From Ricinus communis (Eukaryota; Streptophyta; Magnoliopsida; Malpighiales; Euphorbiaceae), in NCBI RefSeq assembly GCF_019578655.1, contig NC_063265.1:8280501-8344500 (forward strand): a stretch of DNA of 64,000 nucleotides, in the 5' to 3' direction. Shown here piece by piece: positions 12,431 through 22,662 of this stretch (positions are counted from its first letter, which is position 1; each line of letters opens with the position of its first letter). The notes under the pieces were generated by a model that ran no database searches, was not told the origin of the DNA, and saw only the letters and a program-made list of their open reading frames with translations. The translations under genes were made by a program, and so were the position numbers.

Positions 12431-12775
12431 CCTGGCGACGCCCTCGTCGCGTCCCCGCTGTATGCCTTGATTATGCCCTTTAAGTTTCTTGGCAAATCTT
12501 CGGTCTTGATGGGGAAGGAGCTTTACCATCATTAAGCCTCCCTCCTCAAACTCTGAATGACTCTTCTTTCCATCTGCCCACTTCTTCATTCTCTTGGCGG
12601 CCTTGGTTAGAGGAACACATGCCCTGTCGGCTTTCTCATGCCATCCCTTGTACTTCGGTAATGGCTTTGACAATTCGGTGGGCTTGTTTTGTTCCACCTT
12701 GCCTTGGTCCAATGAAGGAAAGTTAGCATTAGTGGTGGAAGCTAACTTTGCCTTGCTACTTAGCGCATCGGCCAC
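12431..12775 (-). pseudogene. Remnant of gypsy pol 3' end (post-integrase region)
   Basis: The minus-strand frame contains LTKAAKRMKKWADGKKSHSE and FEEGGLMMVKLLP, wording typical of the segment just downstream of the integrase core in chromovirus-type gypsy polyproteins. It reads on into the LTR without a proper end. No catalytic domain remains. Confidence 0.65.
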
Positions 12776-13058
12776 TAAGTTTGCCTTTCCCGGCTTGTAC
12801 TCCTTCGCAAAATCGGACTCCTGAGGATGCTTGCCATCTTTCTTGCTTGAGTTGGCTTCTTTTGCTTGAGTACCGGTGGTTCACATGGAGCCTTGGATGG
12901 CCTAGTGTGGCTAGCATCCAACAACTCTTTTGGTTGCCTCCGCAACTCTTGAACTCGAGGGTGCCATACTATAAGGGACTGTTGTAAGCGGCCTTGTACC
13001 TTCTACCAACTCCATTTTTGATCCACCTCTCTTAGGACCCTGTTATCTCCTTGGCACT

Positions 13059-13470
13059 TTATCTTGTGGCGAGGCCGCCACTTCTTCCTTTAGTCGCAGG
13101 AATGACTGAGCCTTCTACCCGCCGGACAATTGCATGGCCGAGATCTTCATGGCTTTTACCTTGGCTTCTCGTTTCAACGGTACTACAAGTATTCCTTGCT
13201 CCAAGATACATGGTGTTGGCAAAGGGAAGTGGGAATGCATTCACTTTATCCAAGAATTCTATGCCAAGCACCATTTCATAGTCATCCATTGTAATAATGG
13301 AAAAGTCTAAGAGGCCAGACCACTCACCGAGGCTTACTTTGACATCTCGCGCAAACCCACATGTTGCGTTCGGCGCCGAGTTCACAGCCTTGAGCCACCC
13401 TTGCTCCTTTGCATATTTGATGCCAAGTCTTTCTGCCTCCTTTACCTCGAGGAAGTTGTTGTTAGCCCGG
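13059..13470 (-). pseudogene. Gypsy aspartic protease remnant
   Basis: The minus-strand frame reads LEALIDHRANNNFLEVKEAERLGI, then VKVSLGEWSG, DFSIITMDDYEMVLGIEFL. Spacing and wording fit a retropepsin-like domain, but the catalytic D-S/T-G triad is replaced by D-H-R, so the protease is dead. The frame overlaps the end of gag in another reading frame. Confidence 0.75.
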
Positions 13471-14733
13471 TGATCTATCAATGCTTCTAAATGACGGCTT
13501 CCAACCTTCGCCCACGAATAATCGGCCCTTCTTTTTGGACTCGGGCATCTCAAATTTGGTTTTGATGGCACTGAGAAGTTGTAGTGAACCCATCTTAGAC
13601 TCCTCTTGCACTCGTTGGTGTTCTTCCCTTTCTTCGACCAACGCAGAGAGCTTGTTCTTCGTAGGGCACTCTCTCGCCTTATGTGGTCCGTCGCAGAAGA
13701 AACACTTAATACGAGGCTTTTCTCCACCTTTGTCATCCTTGTTGCCATGGTTACCTCCCTCTCTGGGCTTGTCAAACCTGTAGGAGCCTTCCTTTTTGTG
13801 GTGGCGATCTCCCCCATTCTTTCCGTTACCGTTCCTTTCTTGGTCAGGCTTGTGCTTATCTTGCCTCCTGATCTCTATCAAGGATTCGGCCACGACAATG
13901 GCGGTGTTGAGATCTTGGACACCACGGCGCTCCAACTCCAACCTTGCCCAAATCTGCAACCCATCCGTGAATGCAAACAAGGCTTCTTCATCGGTATAGT
14001 TGGGAATTTCAAGCTGCCTTGCATCTCGAATAGCATTCTCGGGTAGAATTGCTTCTAAATCTTCCTTGAATTCTCCCACGAGCTAATGGTGCATGTACCT
14101 TTCCATGTCGCCACTCCTCCTTCTCCACCACAACATTGCGGTATCTTCAAGAAGAGTGCGGCGTCAACTTTCTTGGCTTCTTCCACTAAGCCAAGTGCCT
14201 TGAAGTATTGCCCAAGCTCCAGGAAGTTATCAATTTCTGCATTCTCAGCCTTTATAAGCTTTAGGCTTGAACATCTAACCGATGAAGTGGAGACTATCAT
14301 CGGCACACTTCCACCTCCGGATAGCTGCCTTCTTACAAAGGATAAGTTCTCTGCCACCAACCTAGCAACCATTCCATCAAGCATCTCCTCAACGTCACAA
14401 CCTCGGCAGGAGAGTTTCCATGGTCTTGGCTTGTTCTTGACACTTGGACATCCCTCGTTCAAGGCAGCTTGCATCCCTCTTGAAGCTCCTCTTTCCATTC
14501 TCGAGCTCCCCGATGCGTTGCTCTAAATCCCAGAACGTATCTTGTCCCTCGGCCACAGTTAGCTCTACCTTGGCTAGCCTGGCTTCCATGTCAGACACAA
14601 CGTCTCTCGACCTTCCTCTCTCCTTCCTTGGTGGCTTGGACGCTTCCGGCTGGTCCTTCACAACTTCACTATGGAGTTGCCTTACCTCTTCCGGAACTCT
14701 AGCAGCCTCACTTGCTCCTGATGTCTTTGCCAT
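13462..14733 (-). pseudogene. Gypsy gag, frameshifted
   Basis: Gag begins MAKTSGASEAARVPEEVRQL at 14733 with a coiled-coil-like stretch, then shifts frame near 14400-14500. It continues with FLELGQYFKALGLVEEAKKV, shifts again near 14060-14080 and ends in a frame with ALFAFTDGLQIWARLELERR. A CCHC zinc knuckle (CFFCDGPHKARECP) follows. At least two frame changes and a shortened central gag domain make it a pseudogene. Confidence 0.8.
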
Positions 14734-14753
14734 TTCAACGATTGTCTAACCTT

Positions 14754-14765
14754 GCTCTGATACCA
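14754..14765 (-). other. Primer-binding site (initiator tRNA-Met) of the gypsy element
   Basis: On the minus strand TGGTATCAGAGC follows the right LTR after GT, complementary to the 3' end of plant initiator tRNA-Met. It fixes the element's direction. Confidence 0.9.
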
Positions 14766-14767
14766 AC

Positions 14768-15292
14768 TGTCACGGGCTTGGTGTTTGCTACCAACGAACC
14801 GTGCGGCACTAGCTACTTTCTCGCGGAAACAAGTCAGCTAGTCAGCCTACTCCTCCTTATGCTAGGCAAAATGCTAGCGAGAATGGCAAGAAGAACAAAA
14901 GGAAGCTTAAGAAAGCTTAGAGAGAGAATTTCTAGAGAGAGAAACTACTTGCTCTTCTATTAAGCTTGAATAGCTTGATTACAACTTGATGCTTGATACT
15001 TACAAATGAAATTCTCTAGCCTATTTATAGGCCTCCACCTCCTCAATGGACGGTGAGGATTCATTTCATCTAATGGCTAAGATTAAGCCTCTAGAATGAT
15101 CTACCACCTACCTCCATAATTATCTACACAATATACATGATTCTAGATGGTCTAGAATGTTCCAGATCTTTCCAGATGTTTCCAGATGATTCTAGAATGT
15201 TCTAGAATCCTCTCTTGCTTTGTAGCGAACTCTGGAGGCTTCTTGGGCCATTGAACCTTCGTGCGAGAAGGGGAAATATACGGGCTGTGACA
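14768..15292 (-). repeat. Right (5') LTR of the gypsy element
   Basis: 525 bp with TGTCACGGGC...GGGCTGTGACA ends. It is the intact-length LTR. Its outer end lies 178 bp upstream of the TATA box of small-gene copy 2, and its transcription direction points away from that gene. Confidence 0.9.
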
Positions 15293-15470
15293 AAAAGCAA
15301 CGGGAGCTGCAACTACTTACTATATATTCTATTCCTGAGAAAATAAATGGAGGACAAAAGAAAAGAGAGCAGTCTTCAAATATATCTGAGAAAAGATCTT
15401 TCTTGTTTTCCAGATTTACAGGAATCGTTACTTTCCTTTTTCCCTCGAGTAAACACATGTGTGTCAGGGC

Positions 15471-15478
15471 TATATAAG
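15471..15478 (+). promoter_or_regulatory. TATA box of small-gene copy 2
   Basis: TATATAAG is in the same context as in copy 1 (GTCAGGGC before, GAGTAGCTGCCATTTTGCAC after), 71 bp before the ATG. Confidence 0.7.
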
Positions 15479-15548
15479 GAAGGCGAGTAGCTGCCATTTT
15501 GCACACAGCATAGCAGAGTAAGTAGTGATCTTATTAGAGAAAGAAGAC

Positions 15549-15929
15549 ATGGGTGAGCGAGTTAAGGACCGAGTGAGAGACGTTGTGGAACAGAAGGTCG
15601 ATACACTGCACAAGATAGCAGATGTTGTGACTTTTCCTTTAGCCCCAGTTGACGGTGCAATTCATGGGGTTGCTCGTGGTCTTCTCAACTGGCTCACTGA
15701 TGCTCATCCTGACGAGGACAAACCCAAACCCGAGAGCAAGCCTTCTTCCAATACCTATGCTCCACCCCCACCACCTCCTTATCAAGGCTATCCTACTCTT
15801 CCTGCACCAGGGTATGCGCCACCATCTCAGTATGCTAATTGTTATCCTACTCCTCCTCCACCATCTTCTCATTATAGCCTTCCTTCACTGCCTACTCCTG
15901 CTTCTGCGTACGGTCCCCGCGCCTACTAG
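15549..15929 (+). CDS. Pro/Tyr-rich small protein, copy 2
   Basis: Uninterrupted 126-residue paralogue of copy 1 with the same charged N-terminal domain (first 85 residues identical). The Pro/Tyr-rich tail has diverged: GYAPPSQYANCYPT with a two-codon insertion, then PPPSSHYSLPSLPTPASAY and a final RAY. No signal peptide. AATAAA stands at 16091-16096. The intact frame, conserved TATA box and synonymous-only differences in the first 85 codons argue that it is functional despite the gypsy insertion upstream. Function is unknown. Tyr- and Pro-rich tails of this sort are often interaction or condensation surfaces, which is inference. Confidence 0.75.
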   Translation: MGERVKDRVRDVVEQKVDTLHKIADVVTFPLAPVDGAIHGVARGLLNWLTDAHPDEDKPKPESKPSSNTYAPPPPPPYQGYPTLPAPGYAPPSQYANCYPTPPPPSSHYSLPSLPTPASAYGPRAY

Positions 15930-16398
15930 CTACAACGATGGTGGCTATCTATACCAGAAATGGCCATAGCCATTTTGGATAAACAAATAATGCAGTCGAA
16001 TTTGGAGATTTTGGCAGCTCTTAAGCTCTAAATCATCTGTGTTGGTACTGTAATAGCTTTTATTCTATGTATCCACCGAGTGTTTTAATGAATAAATGTG
16101 GCTTAAATCAACCTCTTTATGATAATTATTAATATTTTAGTAAGCTAAAGTTTATTGAATTCCGTTTCTGAACTGCCTTTTAACGATTAAAATGAAAAAC
16201 AAAAACTAGATATAATCATTTTTTTTCTTTTCTTGAAAGAACCCGTAAACAATATACATATTTTTTGCAAAATTTTTCTGATCTTAAATATGTAAAAATT
16301 TAGAAAATATATTAACTTTGCAAGTAGTTTATCTAAAATTGCTATTTCAATTCTATCTCTGCAAGAGTTCTACCAATTCCACTGTGGCATGAAGTTAG

Positions 16399-17150
16399 TG
16401 TTAGGATAATATTCCTCGCTACTGCTAGTTTGTTTATCAACAAACACAAATACAAATGTCCAGTATAATGTTTATCTCTCAAAATCTTAATTCTCTGACA
16501 ATATTACTGCAACGAGTATAATCACAATCCCAACAAGATAATCACAATTAGATAAGCATTTAGACAATGTAAACAGTCAAGCAAAGACACAAGGATTTTA
16601 CGTGGAAAACCCCTTCGATATGAAGAGTAAAAACCACGGGACCATTAGGAGTCCACCCAATTGCTCTTATTATGATTAAAGAAAGGTTATACAAACCCAA
16701 TTCCAAGTCTCAAATGGTTACTCAAATTATCCAACAATAGACAACCATAATTAGCAACATATGAAAGAGAAAGAAGTGAAAGATATCACCAAAATGCAGA
16801 GTTTCGTCTAGCAGCCATATCTCACTATTTAAAGCATGAAATGACAATCAAGCCGTCCAAATTGAAGCTCCTAAAGACCCAGATGTGCAGTCAAAATTTG
16901 AGCAAAATCAGACTACGGATGAGCTTCGATCAGAGATGATCTTCAAAACTGTTTATATATTTTTAATTCAGCAAAAGAAACTCCTTTCTTGCTGCCCGCT
17001 TTTCCCTTCTTCTTTTTTTTTTTATCTCTCCCACGTGAGTTGCTCTCTAAAGTCAACAAAACAAGCTTCTTTTGGAAGCTATTAATATTGGGCCAAAAAT
17101 AACAAATAGTTATGGATTTTTCTACATAGGAAGGGACCCATAGCCTAACA
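16399..17150 (-). repeat. Left (3') LTR of the copia element
   Basis: 752 bp, starts TGTTAGGATAATATTCC and ends CCCATAGCCTAACA. It carries about 262 bp (roughly 16840-17102) that are absent from the right LTR. Confidence 0.93.
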
Positions 17151-17164
17151 AATCTCCCCCTCCC
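17151..17164 (-). other. Polypurine tract of the copia element
   Basis: On the minus strand GGGAGGGGGAGATT directly precedes the 3' LTR. Confidence 0.85.
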
Positions 17165-17166
17165 GA

Positions 17167-20100
17167 CTATGTGGAGGTGGTTGCCATTCCGGCAAGTGAT
17201 CGACAAGTCTCAAACTTGCCCCTTGGCAATGCTTTAGTCATCATGTCGGAACCATTATCATCAGTGTGAATTTTTTCAAGCTCAAGAAACTTAGAATCAA
17301 GAATATCACGTATCCAATGATACCTCACATCAATATGCTTAGACTTAGCATGAAAACTGGAATTCTTAGCAAGATGAATTGCACTTTGACTGTCATAATA
17401 CAACACATACCTCTTTTGTATAAATCCAAGTTGACAAACAAATCGCTTCATCCAAAGCAATTCCTTACATGCCTCTGTCACTGCAATGAACTCCGACTCA
17501 GTAGTAGACAATGCCACACATTACTGCAACCTAGATTACCAAGATAATGCTCCCCCTACAAAAGTGATCATATAACCCGAAGTAGACTTCCTAGAGTCAA
17601 TATCACCCGCCATATCAGAATCTGAGTACCCAACAAGAATAGCCTTGTTACTTCCAAAACAAAGCTTCATATCTGCAGTGCCTCGCAGATATCTCATAAT
17701 CCACTTAACTGCATTCCAATGCTCTTTTTCCGGATTAGAGAGAAATCTACTAACCAAACCAACTGCATGAGCTATATCAGGCCTCGTACAAACTATTGCA
17801 TACATTAAACTACCTATGGCAGAAGCATAAGGGACATGCTGCATAATTTCCTTCTCTTCAGTGGTGGAAGGACTCTGTTGAGAACTCAACTTAAAATGTA
17901 AAGCAAAAAGAGTACTCACAGGTTTTGCTTTCTCCATACTGAACCTCTGAAGCACTTTCTGAACATATACTTCTCGTGACAACCACAACCTTTGAGCCCT
18001 TCGATCGTGGATGATCCGCATCTCTAAAATGTGTTTTGCTGGTCCGAGTTCCTTCATAGAGAAAGTCTTACTCAACTGTTGCTTCAAACTCACGATTCTA
18101 GCCATATTTTGCCCAACAACAAGCATGTCATCAACATAAAGTAGCAGAACGATAAAGTCCTTGTCAGAAATTTTTTTTAAGAAAACACAATGATCGCAAG
18201 AAGTTTTCTTGTAGCCTTGCACACCCATGAAGGAGTCAAACTTGCGATACCATTGTCTTGGAGCTTGTTTTAGGCCATACAAGCTCTTTTTCAATTTGCA
18301 CACATAATCTTCTTTGCTACTGACTTTGAAGCCCTTTGGTTGTTCCATGTAAATGTCTTCTTCAAGATCACCGTAAAGGAAGGCGGTCTTCACATCCAAC
18401 TGCTCAATTTTTAAATTAAGACTAGCAGCAAGACCTAAAACAACTCTAATGGAAGACATCTTAACAACCGGTGCAAAAATCTCTTCAAAGTCTACTCCTT
18501 TCTTCTGATTGCAACCTTTAACAACAAGTCTAGCTTTGTATTGTGGTTTCTTTGCATTCTCATCTTGCTTTTGATTATAAACTCATCGATTCCTTAAAGT
18601 TTTCTTTCCCTTTGGTAGCTTCACGAGATCAAATATGTGATTATCATGTAATGATTTCATTTCATCTTCCATTGCATCCATCCAACACTGCTTATCATCA
18701 CTATCCATAGCTTCACCAAAAGATTCAGGTTCTCCCCCGTCAGTTAGGAGAACATAATCAGAAGAAGGGTACCTCATAGAAGGATTTTAGTCTCTGGTAG
18801 ACCGTCTCACAGGATCTGGTTGAACTTCAGGAGAGCCATGATGATCAATCTCAATAGCATTATCATCATCATCATTGTCAACAGGATCATGTACCTCGGG
18901 AATATTAGCTTCATTGCCATTACCTTGCACTTTCTCAGCCAGTGTAGGTGCAGAACTCAAAGGAGGTACATCCAAATCAATCAGATCATAGCCATTATGA
19001 GATGTAGTCTCTTGAGCCTTATGAATATCTTCAATAGTTTGATCTTCAACAAACACTACATCCCTGCTACGAATCAATTTCTTCTCTACAGGATCATAAA
19101 ACCTATAGCCAAACTGGTCTTGACCATAACCCGCAAAAATGCATAAGCAAGTCTTAGAATCTAACTTTGATCTTTCATCATTTGGAACATGCACAAATGC
19201 CTTACACCCGAAGACACGCAAGTGATTGTACGAAACCTCCTTGCCAAACCAAACCTTGTCTGGAACATCACCATCTAAAGAAACACAAGGAGACATATTA
19301 ATCACATGAACATCAGTAAATAAAGCTTCACCCCAAAAGTGTCTCGGTAACTTTGCCTCGGAAAGCATGCACCTCATTCTCTCTAACAAAGTTTTGTTCA
19401 TTCTTTCTGCCACGCCATTCAACTGTGGAGTTTTCTTGGGTGTTCTCCGATGTCTAATACTCAATGACTTGCAGTAGTCATCCAATGGTCCAATGTACTC
19501 ACCACCATTATCAGAACGGAGACACTTTAACTTTTTATCGGTTTTCTTTTCAACCAAAGCTTGAAATTGCTTGAACACAACAAGTACCTAATCTTTGATT
19601 TTCAAAGCATACACTCACAACTTTCTTGAACAATCATCAATAAAGGTTACAAAGTAAAGTGCACCACTAAAAGTTTTAACTTTTAAAGGACCACAGACAT
19701 CAGAATGAACATGGTCAAGTAAACTTGATTTTCTCGATGGAGGGTGTCTCTTGAAAGAGACTCTGTTTTATTTTCCAGTGAAACAATATGGACACTTGTT
19801 CAAATTTGCACTCTTCAAATCAGGTACTGCATTCTTCTTGATCAGACAACTTAGCCCTTTTTCACTCATATGGCCAAGTCTACTATGCCATAACTTTATT
19901 GGATCATCATCTGCTACATTAACACTATCTGTGGAAATTGTGGCTTGTAACAAATACAAGCTTGTTTGCTTCTTCCCACGAGCTAGCACCAATTTACCTT
20001 TAGTGAGTTTCCACTGACCATTATGAAAGGTACTACAAAAGCCTTCATCATCGAGCTTGCCAGTGGAGATCAAGTTCAATCGAATATCTGGGACATGTCG

Positions 20101-20373
20101 AACATTCTTGAGCACTAACTTCGCTCCAATGTCAGTCACCAAGCAAACATCTCCAACACCAACAACTTGAGCCAAACCATCATTTCCCATCTTCAATACC
20201 CCATAGTCACCTGGTGTATAAGACGTGAAGAATTCCTTCCTTGATGTCACGTGAAGTGAGGCTCCACTATCAATCACCCAACTTGTCTCAAATTTAGCTA
20301 GGTTCACAGAACTCTCATCATGTACAATGATAAGATCATCAACTATTGCGGTTGCAGCTTGATCATCATTATC
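17167..20373 (-). pseudogene. Copia pol (protease, integrase, RT, RNase H) with stops
   Basis: Protease: WVIDSGASLHVTS (active DSG) near 20260. GAG-pre-integrase zinc finger: LWHSRLGHMSEKG and CPYC near 19790-19890. Integrase core: DVCGPL, then SDNGGEY, then NGVAERMNKTL (D, D, E). Reverse transcriptase: VKTAFLYGDLEEDIYMEQP, the active site LLLYVDDMLVV, and YASAIGSLMYA. RNase H: GYSDSDMAGD and LSTTESEFIAVTEACKELLW. In-frame stops occur before the protease (about 20372), within and after the integrase N-part (near 19770, 19625, 19590), at 18784, at about 18583 (NR-stop-VY) and twice before the RNase H end (near 17520-17535). The catalytic residues that remain are standard, so decay is recent and by point mutation. 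Confidence 0.93.
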
Positions 20374-21109
20374 TTAATCTTTCTGATTTTGCTTCTTATC
20401 TTGCTTGCCATTGCCACCCTTGTTCTCTCTTTTCCACTTGTAGCAGTACTTCTGAATATGACCTGTTTTATCATAATAATGACACTTCAAGTTTTTATAT
20501 CTCCCACGGGACTTGCTCCTACTCTTATCTCTGCCACTAGGACCTTTACTTTTACCTCTCTCCCTATTTTTAGCAACATAAGCTTCTTCGGAAGAAGGTG
20601 ACACACCATGAGATTTCTTTCTCATATCCTCATTCAAGATACCAACCTTAGTAAAATCTAAAGTGACTTTGCCATGTGGTGCCGAATTACAAAGTGTCAT
20701 TCTGAAAAGTGTCCCATGAATCAGGAAGAGTACCAAGCAACAAAAGTCCCTGAATTTCATCATCAAATTTTATTTCCATGGCAGACAATTGCTGGATAAT
20801 GCCATGAAAATTATTTAAGTGATCAAACAATGCCTTGCTTTCTCTGTACTTCAACCTCATCAACTGTTTGATCAAGTACAATTTATTATTGCCAGACTTG
20901 CTTGCATAAAGGGATTCAAGTTTTTGCCAAAGAGACTTTGCATGAACTTCATCATTAATATGGTTAAGAACATTATCATCAACCTATTGACGAATAAATC
21001 CACAAACTTGCTCATGCTCAAATTGCCATTGCTCATCAGTTTTACCTTCTGGTTTCTCAGCACTAAACGCAGGTAAATGCCAACTTTTTACATACAATAA
21101 ATCTTTCAT
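20374..21109 (-). pseudogene. Copia gag, stop and frameshift
   Basis: Begins at ATG 21109 (MKDLLYVKSWHLPAF). Contains FEHEQVCGFIRQ, then a TAG near 20982, LWQKLESLYASKSGNNKLYL, MRLKYRESKALFDHLNNFHG, then a frameshift near 20690. It resumes as NSAPHGKVTLDFTKV and ends with a basic tail. The zinc knuckle reads CHYYDKTGHIQKYC: the second cysteine of CCHC is replaced by Tyr, so nucleic-acid binding would be impaired even if the frame were open. Confidence 0.88.
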
Positions 21110-21204
21110 TTTCCTTTTTCAAAGATGATAGTTAGTACCATTCAGACTAACCATTCTACTAGTATTTATATTGCTAGAATCCATAGAGAAAACAACTAAA
21201 AATA

Positions 21205-21221
21205 CCGCGGCTCTGATACCA
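21205..21221 (-). other. Primer-binding site (initiator tRNA-Met) of the copia element
   Basis: Minus strand TGGTATCAGAGCCGCGG, 17 bases complementary to the 3' end of plant initiator tRNA-Met, three bases from the right LTR. Confidence 0.93.
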
Positions 21222-21224
21222 GAA

Positions 21225-21714
21225 TGTTAGGATAATATTCCTCGCTGCTACTAGTTTGTTTATCAACAAACACAAATATAAATGCACAGTATAATGTTTA
21301 TCTCTCAAAATCTGAATTCTCTGACAATATCACTGCAACGAGTATAATCACAATCCCAGCAAGATAATCACAACAAGATAAGCAATTAAACAATATAAAC
21401 AGTCAAGCAAAGACACAAGGATTTTACGTAGAAAACCCCTTCGATATGAAGAGTAAAAACCACGGGACCATTAGGAGTCCACCCAATTGCTCTTATTATG
21501 ATTAAAGGTTACACAAACCCAATTCCAAGTCTCAAATGGTTACTCAAATTATCCAACAATAGATAACCATAATTAGCAACATATGAAAGAGAGAGAAGTG
21601 AAAGATATCACCAAAATGCAGAGTTTGGTCTAGCAGCCATATCTCACTATTTGAAGCATGAAATGACAAATAGTTATGGGTTTCTCCACATGGGAAGAGA
21701 CCCATAGCCCAACA
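21225..21714 (-). repeat. Right (5') LTR of the copia element, shortened
   Basis: 490 bp. Relative to the left LTR it lacks about 262 bp. The junction GAAATGACAAATAGTTATGG joins sequences that in the left LTR are GAAATGACAATC... and ...AATAACAAATAGTTATGG, so the deletion used a short ACAA repeat. Confidence 0.93.
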
Positions 21715-22165
21715 GTTAGACCAAAGCCCATAAACCTCAATAAGGTCATTGAAGTTAAAGGAAGAAGAAAAAGGAGAAAGAAAAGAAATTGATTTCATCA
21801 CAAGCAATTTGGTAGTAAATATAGATCGAAACTAGGGATGGCAATGGATTCTGGACCTGACCCGGATCCGTGGATCCAGATCCGTTTTCACGGATATGGA
21901 TCTTAAAATTTTGGATCCGACGGATCCGGGTCGGATCTGGATCCTGCTTTGAAAAAACGGATCTGGATCCGGATCCAAATATTTTTTTATATTGAATCTG
22001 ATTGTCTGAGGCTCTAATAACAACTCTAACTTAAGCCCAACATCTCAAAGGCCCCAAACCCTAAATTCTCTAATTCTAATTTCCCTCTCTAGTACTCTGT
22101 AGAGTGTAGTGTAGTCTCTGGAATTCTGTATTGCTTCATGCGAATCCGCCGCTTATGCCTTCTCC

Positions 22166-22289
22166 TCCATTGAAGCCAACAGTTCAGTCTCTCTCCTCAA
22201 TTGAAGCCAACAGTTCAGTCTCTCTCCTCCATTGAAGCTAACAATTCAGTCTCTCTCCTCCATTGAAGTCAGTTCGTGAGTTCTCTCTA
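22166..22289. repeat. 31-bp tandem repeat inside the hAT element
   Basis: About four copies of a 31-bp unit (TCCATTGAAGCCAACAGTTC then AGTCTCTCTCC) with one to few changes each. The last copy is partial. Confidence 0.9.
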
Positions 22290-22435
22290 AAACCGTGGAG
22301 GCTCTAATGTGCTTGCAAAGTTGGATGGTTGATGATTTGAAATGTAATATTTTACTTAGTTATATTTCTTTCCTTTTAATATAGATTTCATCTTCTATTT
22401 CTAATCTAATGTAATTTTAATTATTTATGACAAAG

Positions 22436-22662
22436 GCAATTTTGAAGGATTCCTTTCATGTTCCATTATTACGGAAGATTGTGAGTATGATAATGATGCA
22501 CAAGGGATGGATGTAGTTGATATCATTGATAAGGTAATATTTAAAAAGTTATATTAATATATAAACATTTACTTTTAGTTCTTATCCAATCCCTAATTAT
22601 TCTCTTTGGTTGTTTTTCTATTGTAGGATGTTGATGATGTTAGTAGTGATGAAGAGTATTAG
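22436..22662 (+). pseudogene. Exon-like acidic fragment carried by the hAT element
   Basis: An open stretch ending in GMDVVDIIDK meets GTAATA at 22533. After an AT-rich gap ending TTGTAG, a second segment starting at 22627 continues DVDDVSSDEEY and stops (TAG 22660-22662). Splice signals and frame agree. No family is recognised. It may be the C-terminal end of a captured gene or a relic of the autonomous element's own gene. Confidence 0.4.

Larger units (their letters stand above)
11944..15292 (-). mobile_element. Internally deleted Ty3/gypsy LTR retrotransposon
   Basis: Two direct LTRs begin TGTCACGGGC and end GGGCTGTGACA. The element is transcribed on the minus strand, because the primer-binding site adjoins the right LTR and the polypurine tract adjoins the left. 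Inside, read on the minus strand, are degraded gag, a protease remnant and a short tail matching the region after integrase. Reverse transcriptase, RNase H and the integrase core are missing, so the 3.35 kb element cannot move by itself. The flanks CGCGCAAAA / AAAAGCAACG are consistent with a 4-5 bp A-rich target duplication. It is inserted in the upstream region of small-gene copy 2. Confidence 0.92.
15293..16135 (+). repeat. Tandem duplication unit 2, gene part
   Basis: AAAAGCAACGGGAGCTGCAA at the start matches GCAAAGCAATGGGTGCTGCAA at 9600. Similarity runs through the gene to CTTTATGATAATTA at about 16120, matching about 10440. Identity is highest from the TATA box to codon 85. Confidence 0.85.
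16399..21714 (-). mobile_element. Ty1/copia LTR retrotransposon, near full length, inactive
   Basis: LTRs with TGTTAGGATAAT...CAACA-type ends are flanked by a perfect 5 bp target duplication, GTTAG, at 16394-16398 and 21715-21719. The minus-strand order gag, protease, integrase, reverse transcriptase, RNase H is the copia order. Primer-binding site and polypurine tract are both intact. Several point stops and a gag frameshift kill the polyprotein. It sits between small-gene copy 2 and pseudogene copy 3. Confidence 0.96.
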
